This document shows, piece after piece, positions 14,606 through 21,961 of a stretch of 29,891 nt of DNA. Made by a program: the position numbers and the translations under genes. The first letter of the stretch is position 1; the number at the start of each line of letters is the position of its first letter. The notes below the pieces were generated by a model. That model made no database searches. It was not told the origin of the DNA and saw only the letters and a list, made by a program, of their open reading frames with translations. Source of the stretch: JBDTDV01 sp039922875 (GTDB lineage Bacteria > Actinomycetota > Actinomycetes > Actinomycetales > Microbacteriaceae); assembly GCA_039922875.1 (NCBI GenBank), contig JBDTDV010000064.1, positions 1 through 29,891 of the forward strand, given 5' to 3'.

Positions 14606-16239
14606 TCCAGAGCGTGCGCGTCGAGGATCGTATAGCTGTAACCTTGCTCGGCGAGGAAGCGCTGCCGGTTCTGGGCAAAGTCCTGATCGACGGTGTCGCG
14701 GGCGACCAGGGTGTAAAAATTCGCAGAGAGTCCCGACTCTTTCGGTCGTAACAGGCGGCCGAGCCGCTGGGCTTCCTCCTGCCGCGAGCCGAAGGAACCC
14801 GAGACCTGAATGGCTACGGTCGCCTCTGGCAGGTCGACCGAGAAGTTCGCGACCTTACTGACCACCAGTACCTTCTCCTCGCCGACCCGGAAAGCTTGGT
14901 AGAGGCGCTCGCGTTCGTCCACCGGTGTCGCGCCGGTGAGCTTCGGTGCGTGCAACGCGTCGGCCAGCTCGTCGATTTGATCCAGGTACTGGCCGATCAC
15001 CAGGATGCGTTCTCCGGGGTGGCGGTCCACCAGTTGCTTGACGACACCCAGCTTCGCCGGGGCGGTGGCGGCCAGGCGATAGCGTTCGTCGTCGGCCGCC
15101 GCCGCATAGGCCAGACGCTCCGACTGCGGTAAATCGATTCGCACCTCGAAACATTCCGCGGGCGAGATGAAGCCTTGCGCCTCGATCTCCTTCCACGGTG
15201 CGTCGAATCGCTTGGGGCCGATCAGGCTGAAGACGTCGCCCTCTCGCCCGTCTTCCCGGACCAGAGTGGCCGTCAGCCCGAGTCTGCGTCGCGCCTGCAA
15301 CTCCGCGGTCAGTTTGAACACTGGCGCCGGCAGGAGATGCACCTCGTCGTAGATCACCAGGCCCCAATCCATCGCGTCGAGCAGGGCAAGGTGGGCATAT
15401 TCGCCCTTCCGCTTCGCGGTCAGGATCTGATAGGTGGCGATGGTGACCGGTCTGACCTCCTTGACCAATCCCGAATACTCGCCGATCTCCTCCGGGGTGA
15501 GAGTGGTGCGTCGGGAGAGTTCGTCGCGCCACTGTCTGGCGGAGATCGTGTTGGTCACCAGGATCAGTGTGTTGGTCTTCGCCCGGGCCATGGCGCCGGC
15601 TCCGACCAGGGTCTTTCCCGCGCCGCAGGGCAGAACCACCACGCCAGAGCCGCCGGCGAAGAAGTTTCCGATCGCTTTGTTCTGGTAGTCCCGCAGCGCC
15701 CAATCGTCTTGGATCAACGCCATCGGGTGCGGTGTTCCCGGCGTGTACCCGGCCTGGTCTTCGGCTGGCCAGCCAAGCTTCACCAGTTCCTGCTTCAGCG
15801 CCCCGCGCGCCCACGGCTCCACGGTGTAGGTGCCCGGGTTGGGATGCTCGCTCAGCAACGGAGCGATCCGCTTGCCCTTGGCCACCTCGGTCAAGACCGC
15901 GAAATCCTCCGAGTGCAGAGTCAGCGCACCGTCGGCCGTTCGGGCGATCACCAGCCTGCCGTAACGGGCCACGGTTTCGGCGATGTCGATTGAGACCGAC
16001 TGTGGGATGGCGAACTTCGAGTACCGTTCCAGGGTCGCCAGCATGTCTTTCGCGGAGTGCCCGGCCGCTCGAGCATTCCACAGACCCAAGCGGGTGATCC
16101 GGTAGGTGTGGATGTGTTCGGGCGCCCGCTCGAGTTCCGCGAAGACGGCCAGATCGTGTCTAGCATCGGCAGCTTGCGGGTGGGCTACTTCCAACAGGAC
16201 CGTTCGGTCGCTTTGGACAATCAGGGGACCATCAGTCAT
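14593..16239 (-). CDS. DNA repair helicase of the XPB/Ssl2 family
   Basis: A 548-residue superfamily 2 helicase of bacterial XPB type. The N-terminal ~170 residues form the XPB-specific damage-recognition-like domain. The first RecA domain has ALRDYQNKAIGNF, Walker A LPCGAGKTLVGAG, IATYQILT, the Walker B box DEVH and LTATLVREDG, which includes the RED motif. The second has ILVIGQYLDQIDELA and motif VI EEAQRLGRLLRPK. It corresponds to mycobacterial Rv0861c, a 3'-5' helicase. The ATG at 16239 is preferred; TAGACT lies 8 nt upstream and no ribosome site is seen. Its partner gene lies immediately upstream on the same strand, so the two form a repair pair. Confidence 0.95.
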   Translation of the reverse strand: MTDGPLIVQSDRTVLLEVAHPQAADARHDLAVFAELERAPEHIHTYRITRLGLWNARAAGHSAKDMLATLERYSKFAIPQSVSIDIAETVARYGRLVIARTADGALTLHSEDFAVLTEVAKGKRIAPLLSEHPNPGTYTVEPWARGALKQELVKLGWPAEDQAGYTPGTPHPMALIQDDWALRDYQNKAIGNFFAGGSGVVVLPCGAGKTLVGAGAMARAKTNTLILVTNTISARQWRDELSRRTTLTPEEIGEYSGLVKEVRPVTIATYQILTAKRKGEYAHLALLDAMDWGLVIYDEVHLLPAPVFKLTAELQARRRLGLTATLVREDGREGDVFSLIGPKRFDAPWKEIEAQGFISPAECFEVRIDLPQSERLAYAAAADDERYRLAATAPAKLGVVKQLVDRHPGERILVIGQYLDQIDELADALHAPKLTGATPVDERERLYQAFRVGEEKVLVVSKVANFSVDLPEATVAIQVSGSFGSRQEEAQRLGRLLRPKESGLSANFYTLVARDTVDQDFAQNRQRFLAEQGYSYTILDAHALDQRV

Positions 16240-16299
16240 CGGCTGCAAGTCTACAGCGGGTCATTGGGCACCCGGGCCAGCGAACGGGCGCTCACCTGG

Positions 16300-18243
16300 T
16301 CACTTCTTGCGCGTCGATACCGCCGCCGGTTTCAGCCCGGTGATGCTGGACAGCGGAAGGGTCCGTTCCACGTCCGCTCTCCGGTCCCGGCCGCGCAGTC
16401 GGCCGCCGGCGACCCCGGTCGGTTCCAGGAGATACTCCACCGGACGGCCATCCGGCATCTCGAGGGTCACCAGCACCGTCACGCGGGCGCGGATGGAAGT
16501 TTCCAACTGACGAGCCAGCCACGCCTGGCTGGTCTCCTCCTGATCTGCGGCCGTTCTGATGCGGACCCGTCGCACCAGTTCGGCGGCCGGGTCGGCTTGG
16601 CTGGGCAGGTCCGGACCCCCGGTGTGCTGGCGTCGTAACCCGACAATGGTTCCGCTGTCGTCTTCTGCCGCGATCGGGTAGCGCGCGTCACTGATCGCCC
16701 AGAACACCACGTCGCGCTCGAACCGGCTGGCAAGGCGATCCGGTGCGATCCGCTGCAGACCAAGCGATGCCAGGGTCTGGTCGACCTCGAGGGTCTTCAG
16801 CAGTTCGACGTCGTCCGCATGCACCACGCTGCGAACATGGGATCTGGTGAGACTGGCGTCAACCGGCGGCGCCGACCTCACGCGAAGCCGGCCATAACGT
16901 GCCGCAGCTTCGGAGACCAGATATTCCACTGGCTGCGGAATCCCGGTGAGCGAGATCTGTCCCAGAAACTCCAGGATGCTGGCGGCGCTCTCGCCGCCGG
17001 TTATGGCGTGATTTACGCTGGCCGCCGAGATTCGATAGCTGGATGCCTGTGCCCGGCTCTCGACGTCGGCAATCGTACGCAGCCGGGCATCCAAACCTGG
17101 ATTCAGCGGTCCCGGGGAGACGATCGTGAGGTCGTGCTGCACGTAAACCTGATCCACCTCCGGCGGAAACAAGCCGGCGAAGGCGGCGCCGGCCGCGGCG
17201 CTTCCGTGCGTCAACAGCAGAGTGCCCGGCATGCTTGGCATCAGCTTCGCCGTGATTCCGAGTACCTCGGCGTCGCGGGTGAACTCCTCCACCCGATGCT
17301 GCAGTCGATCCCCGCCGGCCGGGTAGTACCAGGCCATCGTCGAGCCCAACACGGACCCCCAGCTCAGCTGGGTGCGCGTGGACAGCACCGACCGAATGCC
17401 CGCCGGCAGCGCATCCAGCCAGGCGTCGGCCAGACGCGCCCACCGCTGTGCGGTGCTCAGCACCAGCCAGGACGCTCCGGCGGCGGTGACCGCCCAGAGG
17501 CCGCCCTCGCGGTGCACCAGATTGGCACGAGCCGCCACGGAGAGCCGGGCCGGTACTTGCTCCAGCTCGACAGACATGGCATGCGCCACCCGCTTGGCCT
17601 CTGGCAGTGCCAAGCCACCCTTCTGCAGTTCCCTGGCGGGCTCGCGGTTCAGCTCGGCGAGCAGCTCGACCACCGACGCGACCGAACCGAATGCGCGGTC
17701 GGTGGCCAGCCGGTCCCGCGCCGCGGTGTCCGTCATCGGCACCGAACCGAGCAGGCCGGCCGGGGCCGGAGCGGCCAGCTCGGGCCCGCTGGGAAGACCG
17801 AGATCGGTCCAGGATCGCAGCTGGGCCGCCACCGCCCGGTAGGGCAGATATTTGCCGTCTTCCTCTTGGAGCAGGAGCAGCCGTTGGGCCTCAGCGGCGC
17901 GTTCGGCGATGGATGCCGCGGCGTGCTCGCCGTGATCCGGGGTGGTGGACGGGTTGGTCTTCTCCGCCGGGCTTCTCCAGTCTCGCAGCTGGGCGGCGAT
18001 GGCTTCCAGAGAGGCTGGCGCCCCAGCGCGACTGAGTTCGGTGACCGCGGCGATCACCGCGAGCGTTCTGCGGTCCAACGCGGCCAGCGCATGCTGGATC
18101 GAATCGTGGTCGAGCAGGGCCTCGGCCAGATCGAACAGATCCGCGATATGGCCGGGATGGATCTGCCTGGCCAGGATGGCCGCGTAGAGCTGGCTATCCT
18201 CCATCGATTGCAGACGGGAGGCGAGAGAGAGCGCGGTGGTCAT
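16300..18243 (-). CDS. Helicase-associated protein, XPB partner (Rv0862c-like)
   Basis: A 647-residue protein resembling the conserved partner encoded beside actinobacterial XPB. It begins with winged-helix-like repeats (SLASRLQSMEDSQLYAAIL; LFDLAEALLDHDSIQHALA) and carries a C-terminal helicase-associated domain of the XPB/Ssl2-like family (LTHGSAAAGAAFAG, VYVQHDLTIVSPGPL and YRISAASVNHAI). No Walker A or other ATPase motif is present, so it is not itself a helicase. It probably acts with the XPB protein on DNA. GGGGAG lies four bases before the ATG, and the gap to the XPB start is about 60 bp. Its molecular role is unproven. Confidence 0.85.
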   Translation of the reverse strand: MTTALSLASRLQSMEDSQLYAAILARQIHPGHIADLFDLAEALLDHDSIQHALAALDRRTLAVIAAVTELSRAGAPASLEAIAAQLRDWRSPAEKTNPSTTPDHGEHAAASIAERAAEAQRLLLLQEEDGKYLPYRAVAAQLRSWTDLGLPSGPELAAPAPAGLLGSVPMTDTAARDRLATDRAFGSVASVVELLAELNREPARELQKGGLALPEAKRVAHAMSVELEQVPARLSVAARANLVHREGGLWAVTAAGASWLVLSTAQRWARLADAWLDALPAGIRSVLSTRTQLSWGSVLGSTMAWYYPAGGDRLQHRVEEFTRDAEVLGITAKLMPSMPGTLLLTHGSAAAGAAFAGLFPPEVDQVYVQHDLTIVSPGPLNPGLDARLRTIADVESRAQASSYRISAASVNHAITGGESAASILEFLGQISLTGIPQPVEYLVSEAAARYGRLRVRSAPPVDASLTRSHVRSVVHADDVELLKTLEVDQTLASLGLQRIAPDRLASRFERDVVFWAISDARYPIAAEDDSGTIVGLRRQHTGGPDLPSQADPAAELVRRVRIRTAADQEETSQAWLARQLETSIRARVTVLVTLEMPDGRPVEYLLEPTGVAGGRLRGRDRRADVERTLPLSSITGLKPAAVSTRKK

Positions 18244-18289
18244 CGTTCTCCCCGAGTGATTTGAGCGCGGATAGGTGCCGTGAGTACGA

Positions 18290-18565
18290 CTAGCGTTTGG
18301 TATCTCGATTCATGCGGCTCCTTCGGACGGCACTGACGATGAGCAAGGTGATGATCGAGACGAAGCCGAGCGGGAGGGCGATCAACGGCAGGACCAGGAG
18401 CACCGGCCAGATGCCCTGACTGAATCCGTCGTTGGGTCCGACGCCGGCCGCGGTCCCGATAATGACCGCGACAATCGCGGCCAGGGAGAGCAAAACCAAC
18501 CCCGCTGCCAGGTACGCCAGAGCGCGTTGGAGGGCGGAAGAAAGCTGGGGGGTCTGTTCGGTCAC
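18290..18565 (-). CDS. Small two-TM membrane protein of unknown function
   Basis: About 91 residues with two strong hydrophobic helices (LAAGLVLLSLAAIVAVIIG and LLVLPLIALPLGFVSIITLLI) and a basic tail (RRSRMNRDTKR). No recognised enzyme motif exists. The GTG start at 18565 (MTEQTPQL) is chosen because TATCCT on the minus strand lies 7 nt upstream, giving a leaderless start like several other genes here; a longer reading to 18625 would overlap the start of the divergent cold-shock gene. It lies between the helicase partner and the cold-shock gene and may be a membrane-stress or envelope protein, but no function can be assigned. Confidence 0.65.
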   Translation of the reverse strand: MTEQTPQLSSALQRALAYLAAGLVLLSLAAIVAVIIGTAAGVGPNDGFSQGIWPVLLVLPLIALPLGFVSIITLLIVSAVRRSRMNRDTKR

Positions 18566-18574
18566 GAAATCAAG

Positions 18575-18580
18575 GATAAT
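18575..18580 (+). promoter_or_regulatory. -10 box of the two-domain cold-shock gene
   Basis: GATAAT would start transcription near 18587, about 32 nt before the ATG at 18619. It overlaps, on the opposite strand, the putative -10 TATCCT of the small membrane protein gene, so the two divergent promoters would compete. No good -35 box is seen. Confidence 0.4.
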
Positions 18581-18618
18581 TGACGATGACGCAAGATCCT
18601 CATGTGAAAGGTGTTCCC

Positions 18619-18999
18619 ATGCCAACCGGCAAGGTTAAGTTCTACGACGACGAGAAGGGTTTTGGCTTCATCAGCTCCGATGATGGCCAAGAAGTCTTCC
18701 TCCATGCGTCTGCTCTGCCCGCCGGTGTCACGGTGAAGGCCGGTACCCGACTGGAGTTCGGCATTGCGGACGGCAAGCGCGGTGCGCAGGCGCTGTCTGC
18801 GCGGTTGCTCGAGCCTCCGCCAAGCCTGGCGAAGATGAGTCGCAAGTCAGCCGACGACATGGCTGTGATCATCGAGGATTTGGTCAAGCTGCTAGATGGC
18901 ATCGGCACGAATCTCAAGCGTGGCAGATACCCGGAAAACTCGCACAGCCGCAAGATCGCGGCAATGTTGCGCAAGGTCGCGGACGATCTGGATGTCTGA
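18619..18999 (+). CDS. Cold-shock-domain protein with C-terminal helical extension
   Basis: 126 residues. The first ~67 form a cold-shock domain (GKVKFYDDEKGFGFI as RNP1 region, EVFLHASAL as RNP2), more divergent than the small csp at 4930. The rest is a helical extension (SADDMAVIIEDLVKLLDGIG ... SHSRKIAAMLRKVADDLDV) typical of the ~127-residue actinobacterial form. It probably binds RNA or single-stranded DNA; what the extension does is unknown. AAAGG seven bases before the ATG supports this start over one at 18580. The last codons overlap the DUF3027 start by 8 nt, so the two proteins are made together. Confidence 0.92.
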   Translation: MPTGKVKFYDDEKGFGFISSDDGQEVFLHASALPAGVTVKAGTRLEFGIADGKRGAQALSARLLEPPPSLAKMSRKSADDMAVIIEDLVKLLDGIGTNLKRGRYPENSHSRKIAAMLRKVADDLDV

Positions 19000-19702
19000 C
19001 GCCGGCTCGGTCGCCTCGGCTGGTGGGCGCGCCGAAAGCCCCTCCGCAGATCCGGTGTTGCTGGCATCGGGCGACCTCGCTCGGGCCGCGCTGTTGGAGA
19101 TTACCCCCGCGGCCTCCATCGGCGGTCCTGCCGGTCATGTCGTCGAGGATGAGCACGTGCTCTCTCTGCTATTCGAGTGCATGATGCCCGGATACCCGGG
19201 CTGGCACTGGTCGGCAACGCTTGCGCGGGTCGATGAGAACACCGCGCCGACTGTCCTCGAGGTCGAGTTGACTCCGGGTGAGGATGCGCTACTGGCGCCG
19301 GACTGGGTGCCGTGGTCGCAGCGGAAGGCCGAGAATGAGGCGACAGCGGCCTCGGAGCGCGCGGCGGAGGCCGCTGGGTCGCGGGGCGCCGAGCACGATG
19401 CGGGTGATTTCGATCAGGACGACCACGATGACGACTTCGACGACGACGACCTTGATGATGATGACGACGACCTCGACGATGACGACGACCTTGACGATGA
19501 CGACGACCTCGACGAGAACGACATTGACGCGCAGGACGATATCGACGGCGTCGACATCGATGAGCTAGCGGCGCTTGATGTGAATGTAGATGAGCCCGAT
19601 AACCCCGAGGGCCAGGGCCACAAAGACGACGCCGAAGGCAAGAGCCAGACGATCGGTGAACAGGTTCGGTCCGAACAGCCACAGGGTGACCAGCGCGACT
19701 AG
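18992..19702 (+). CDS. DUF3027 family protein with Asp-repeat tail
   Basis: 236 residues. The DUF3027 core includes DLARAALLEIT, then the signature MMPGYPGWHWSATLARVD and LTPGEDALLAPDWVPW. The function of the family is unknown; it is restricted to actinobacteria. From residue ~139 to ~190 the chain becomes almost pure Asp with regular Leu (DDDDDL units), followed by a polar tail. ATG 18992 overlaps the end of the cold-shock gene (ATGTCTGA), so translation is coupled. The last 138 nt overlap the convergent DUF2530 gene, an unusual arrangement suggesting that the stop was displaced by change in the repeat or that the tail is a recent extension. Confidence 0.85.
   Translation: MSDAGSVASAGGRAESPSADPVLLASGDLARAALLEITPAASIGGPAGHVVEDEHVLSLLFECMMPGYPGWHWSATLARVDENTAPTVLEVELTPGEDALLAPDWVPWSQRKAENEATAASERAAEAAGSRGAEHDAGDFDQDDHDDDFDDDDLDDDDDDLDDDDDLDDDDDLDENDIDAQDDIDGVDIDELAALDVNVDEPDNPEGQGHKDDAEGKSQTIGEQVRSEQPQGDQRD
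19406..19562 (+). repeat. Asp-coding tandem microsatellite inside DUF3027
   Basis: A run of GAC/GAT codons, with the 18-nt unit for DDDDDL repeated about three times at its centre (around 19440-19516) and looser copies on both sides. Such a tract can change length by slippage in steps that either keep or break the frame. Confidence 0.85.
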
Positions 19703-19798
19703 CCACAGCGCCAGCCCGACGAGGATCGCCAGCCGGTCATCGGTTTTCACCGGAGTGGGGTCCGGCTGGCGCTCGGCGTCTTTGAGCCAGAGTCTCAT
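19565..19798 (-). CDS. DUF2530 family small membrane protein
   Basis: 77 residues: MRLWLKDAERQPDPTPVKTD followed by two transmembrane helices (ILVGLALWLVALVTLWLF and LALAFGVVFVALALGVIGL) and a basic end (HIKRR). This is the DUF2530 pattern of actinobacteria; no function is known. The ATG at 19798 has GGAG seven bases upstream and fits the family length, whereas a longer reading to 19867 would run into serC. It lies 23 bp downstream of the serC stop, same strand, and overlaps the end of DUF3027 by 138 bp on the opposite strand. Confidence 0.85.
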   Translation of the reverse strand: MRLWLKDAERQPDPTPVKTDDRLAILVGLALWLVALVTLWLFGPNLFTDRLALAFGVVFVALALGVIGLIYIHIKRR

Positions 19799-19821
19799 CG
19801 GCCTGCTCCCATGGCTTCCGG

Positions 19822-20949
19822 CTATGCTCCTGGCCGGCCCAGCTGCTCGACCACGAACTCGATGCACCGAACCAGCTGGCGCACATCGTCCGGGTCGATG
19901 GCTGTGAACGTCGCGATCCGCAACTGATTGCGGCCGAGCTTGCGGTACGGCTCGGTGTCGACGATTCCGTTGGCGCGCAGGGCGGCTGCCACTGCGGCGG
20001 CGTCCACACTCTCGTCGAAGTCGATTGTGACCACGACCTGCGAGCGGTGCTTTGGATCGGCCACGAACGGAGTCGCGTAATCGACCGTGTCGGTCCAGTC
20101 ATAGAGGATCGAAGACGACTGAAGGGTCCGCGCCGAGGCCCAGCCGAGCCCGCCTTTGGAGATGATCCAGTCCAGTTGGTTTTGTAGCAGCAGCAGCGTG
20201 GCGATCGCCGGGGTGTTCAGAGTCTGATTGAGCCGGGAGTTGGTGACGGCGTTCTGCAGGCTGAGGAACGCGGGAATGTAGCGGTCGCCGGCCGCGATCT
20301 GTTCGACACGCTCCAGTGCCGCCGGGGAGAACAGAGCCAGCCACAGTCCGCCGTCAGAGGCGAAGTTCTTCTGCGGCGCGAAGTAGTACACGTCGCTCTG
20401 AGCGGCGTCGAAATCGGCACCGCCCGCGGCGCTGGTGGCGTCGATCACGGTCAGAGCACCGGCGTCCGCGTGCACCCGGGTCACCGGGGCCATCACCCCG
20501 GTTGACGTCTCGTTGTGCGGCCACGCGTACACGTCGATGCCGTCCTCGGCCTCGAACTCACTGCGGGATCCCACGGGAGCCGCAATGACGTGCGGTGCCT
20601 GCAGCCATGGTGCAGCTGCGGCCGTGGCGAACTTCTGACCGAACTCGCCGAACACCAGGTTCTGGCTGCGATGTTCGATCAGTGAGAACGCGGCGGCATC
20701 CCAGAACGCGCTGGACCCCCCATCGCCGAGGACCACTTCGTAACCGTCGGGAATGCGGAACAACTCGCCGACGCCCTCGCGAATGCGTCCGACCAGATTC
20801 TTCACCGGCGCCTTGCGGTGGGAGGTGCCCAGGATGGCGGAGCCGGCACCGGCCAGGAACGCTACCTGCTCGGCGCGCACCTTGGATGGTCCGCAGCCGA
20901 ATCGGCCGTCAGCGGGTTTGAGGTCAGCGGGGATTGTCACGTCTGGCAT
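19822..20949 (-). CDS. serC: Phosphoserine aminotransferase
   Basis: Transaminates 3-phosphohydroxypyruvate to phosphoserine in serine synthesis (PLP enzyme, class V fold). The 375-residue protein is of the actinobacterial type: FGCGPSKVRAEQ at the N-terminus, GTSHRKAPVK, VLGDGGSSAFWDA, ATSAAGGADFD and the PLP lysine in YFAPQKNFASDGG (Lys194). The C-terminal NQLRIATFTAIDPDDV is also typical. The ATG at 20949 is preceded at 6 nt by TAGAAT, suggesting a leaderless mRNA. It is divergent from ideR and followed by DUF2530, probably in the same transcript. Confidence 0.96.
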   Translation of the reverse strand: MPDVTIPADLKPADGRFGCGPSKVRAEQVAFLAGAGSAILGTSHRKAPVKNLVGRIREGVGELFRIPDGYEVVLGDGGSSAFWDAAAFSLIEHRSQNLVFGEFGQKFATAAAAPWLQAPHVIAAPVGSRSEFEAEDGIDVYAWPHNETSTGVMAPVTRVHADAGALTVIDATSAAGGADFDAAQSDVYYFAPQKNFASDGGLWLALFSPAALERVEQIAAGDRYIPAFLSLQNAVTNSRLNQTLNTPAIATLLLLQNQLDWIISKGGLGWASARTLQSSSILYDWTDTVDYATPFVADPKHRSQVVVTIDFDESVDAAAVAAALRANGIVDTEPYRKLGRNQLRIATFTAIDPDDVRQLVRCIEFVVEQLGRPGA

Positions 20950-20955
20950 GGAGCG

Positions 20956-20961
20956 ATTCTA
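20956..20961 (-). promoter_or_regulatory. -10 box of serC, leaderless spacing
   Basis: On the minus strand TAGAAT (five of six consensus bases) is followed by six bases and then the serC ATG. No ribosome site is present between them. Upstream there is a GC hairpin CTGCCC-TTC-GGGCAG (about 20977-20991) and no clear -35. Confidence 0.5.
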
Positions 20962-21056
20962 TTGGGTGCGCTGCGGCTGCCCTTCGGGCAGGGTGGGCGC
21001 ATGGTCCGAGACGGTAGGCTGGAGGCAGAGGTGTGGGTATGTTCGGGAGGGGTTCG

Positions 21057-21749
21057 ATGACGGATCTAGTGGATACGACAGAAATGTATCTGCGCACGAT
21101 CCTGGACCTTGAGGAGGAGAACATTGTGCCTCTTCGCGCCCGCATTTCGGAACGGCTTGGCCATTCTGGTCCCACCGTCTCACAGACAATCGGTCGGATG
21201 GAACGCGACGGCCTGGTCGTAGTATCCGGCGACCGGCACCTCGAGTTGACCAGAGCGGGACGCGCTCGCGCGGTGGACGTGATGCGTAAACATCGCCTGG
21301 CCGAACGGTTACTGAATGATGTGATCGGCTTGGAGTGGGAGTACGTGCACGAAGAGGCGTGCCGCTGGGAGCACGTTATGAGCGAGCAGGTGGAACGCAA
21401 GATTCTGGGCATCTTGGGCCACCCGACCGAGTCACCATACGGCACTCCGATCCCGCATCTGGACGATATCGGCGATTCGCTGTCGAAAGCCTTCCTGAAA
21501 GACGTCATTAATATCGTGGATTTGGTCGCGCAGAGCGACGGTCCAATTCGGGCGACCTTACGTCGCCTGGGGGAGCCGGTGCAGTTCGATCCTGAGCTGC
21601 TCCTTCAACTCAAGCGAGCCGGCGTTTTTCCAGGCTCGACCGGCACTTTTTCCTCAGCAGACGGCGGTGTCGCCGTGCACATGGATGGTTTCGAGGATGG
21701 CCTGGAACTCGTCCACGAGGTGGCCAGTCACATTTTTGTCGTCGCATAG
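21057..21749 (+). CDS. ideR: Iron-dependent repressor of the DtxR/IdeR family
   Basis: A 230-residue metal-dependent repressor controlling iron uptake and storage. With the start at 21057 every canonical ligand falls at its textbook number: Met10, Cys102, Glu105 and His106 (site 2) and His79, Glu83 and His98 (site 1). The winged-helix DNA-binding domain includes LVDTTEMYLRTILDLEEEN and SGPTVSQTIGRMERDGL; the C-terminal third resembles the SH3-like domain. GGGAGGGG four bases upstream supports the start. Iron rather than manganese specificity is inferred from the Met10/Cys102 pair. It is divergent from serC and not obviously in an operon. Confidence 0.95.
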   Translation: MTDLVDTTEMYLRTILDLEEENIVPLRARISERLGHSGPTVSQTIGRMERDGLVVVSGDRHLELTRAGRARAVDVMRKHRLAERLLNDVIGLEWEYVHEEACRWEHVMSEQVERKILGILGHPTESPYGTPIPHLDDIGDSLSKAFLKDVINIVDLVAQSDGPIRATLRRLGEPVQFDPELLLQLKRAGVFPGSTGTFSSADGGVAVHMDGFEDGLELVHEVASHIFVVA

Positions 21750-21754
21750 CAGCC

Positions 21755-21815
21755 GTTACCAATTTGTTAGAAATCTGAAAATGAATGTGACAAATCGGTA
21801 ACGCTCCCGTAGTCT
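21755..21815 (+). promoter_or_regulatory. Promoter with GTTACC/GGTAAC inverted boxes
   Basis: GTTACCAATTTGT (21755-21767) and ACAAATCGGTAAC (21790-21802) are complementary at 12 of 13 positions around 22 bp. The second arm lies within the promoter GTGACA (21787-21792) - 17 nt - TAGTCT (21810-21815). GTAAC-type boxes recall sites of the MtrA regulator, which controls cell-wall hydrolases in actinobacteria; that assignment is inference. In RNA the first arm could instead help end ideR transcription. Confidence 0.55.
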
Positions 21816-21821
21816 CTTACC

Positions 21822-21961
21822 TGTCCAAAGACCAGAAGCCGGTCACTGGACCCGGACCAAGACGTTTCCGTTGCCCGTCTCTTGATTCCGAGAAGCCTAG
21901 CGATAAGCAAATTTCAGGACGGGCCGACTACCTAGTGTCGTGGGGCCAGGAGGATTCTGCT
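21822..21961 (+). other. Long untranslated leader, possibly structured
   Basis: About 140 nt separate the predicted transcription start from the TTG start at 21962. Short complementary segments are visible (CCGGTC with GACC-CGG; GACG with CGTC). Leaders of similar length before actinobacterial wall-hydrolase genes sometimes hold c-di-AMP riboswitches, but the conserved core of that class is not recognised here. Confidence 0.3.

Noticed and set aside
16819..18264. Plus-strand open frame of 481 codons opposite the XPB partner
   Set aside because: Antisense to a gene with recognised domains and a good ribosome site; composition is not protein-like.
21822..21961. c-di-AMP (ydaO) riboswitch
   Set aside because: Position is suggestive, but the conserved core sequences were not found; kept only as a structured-leader possibility.
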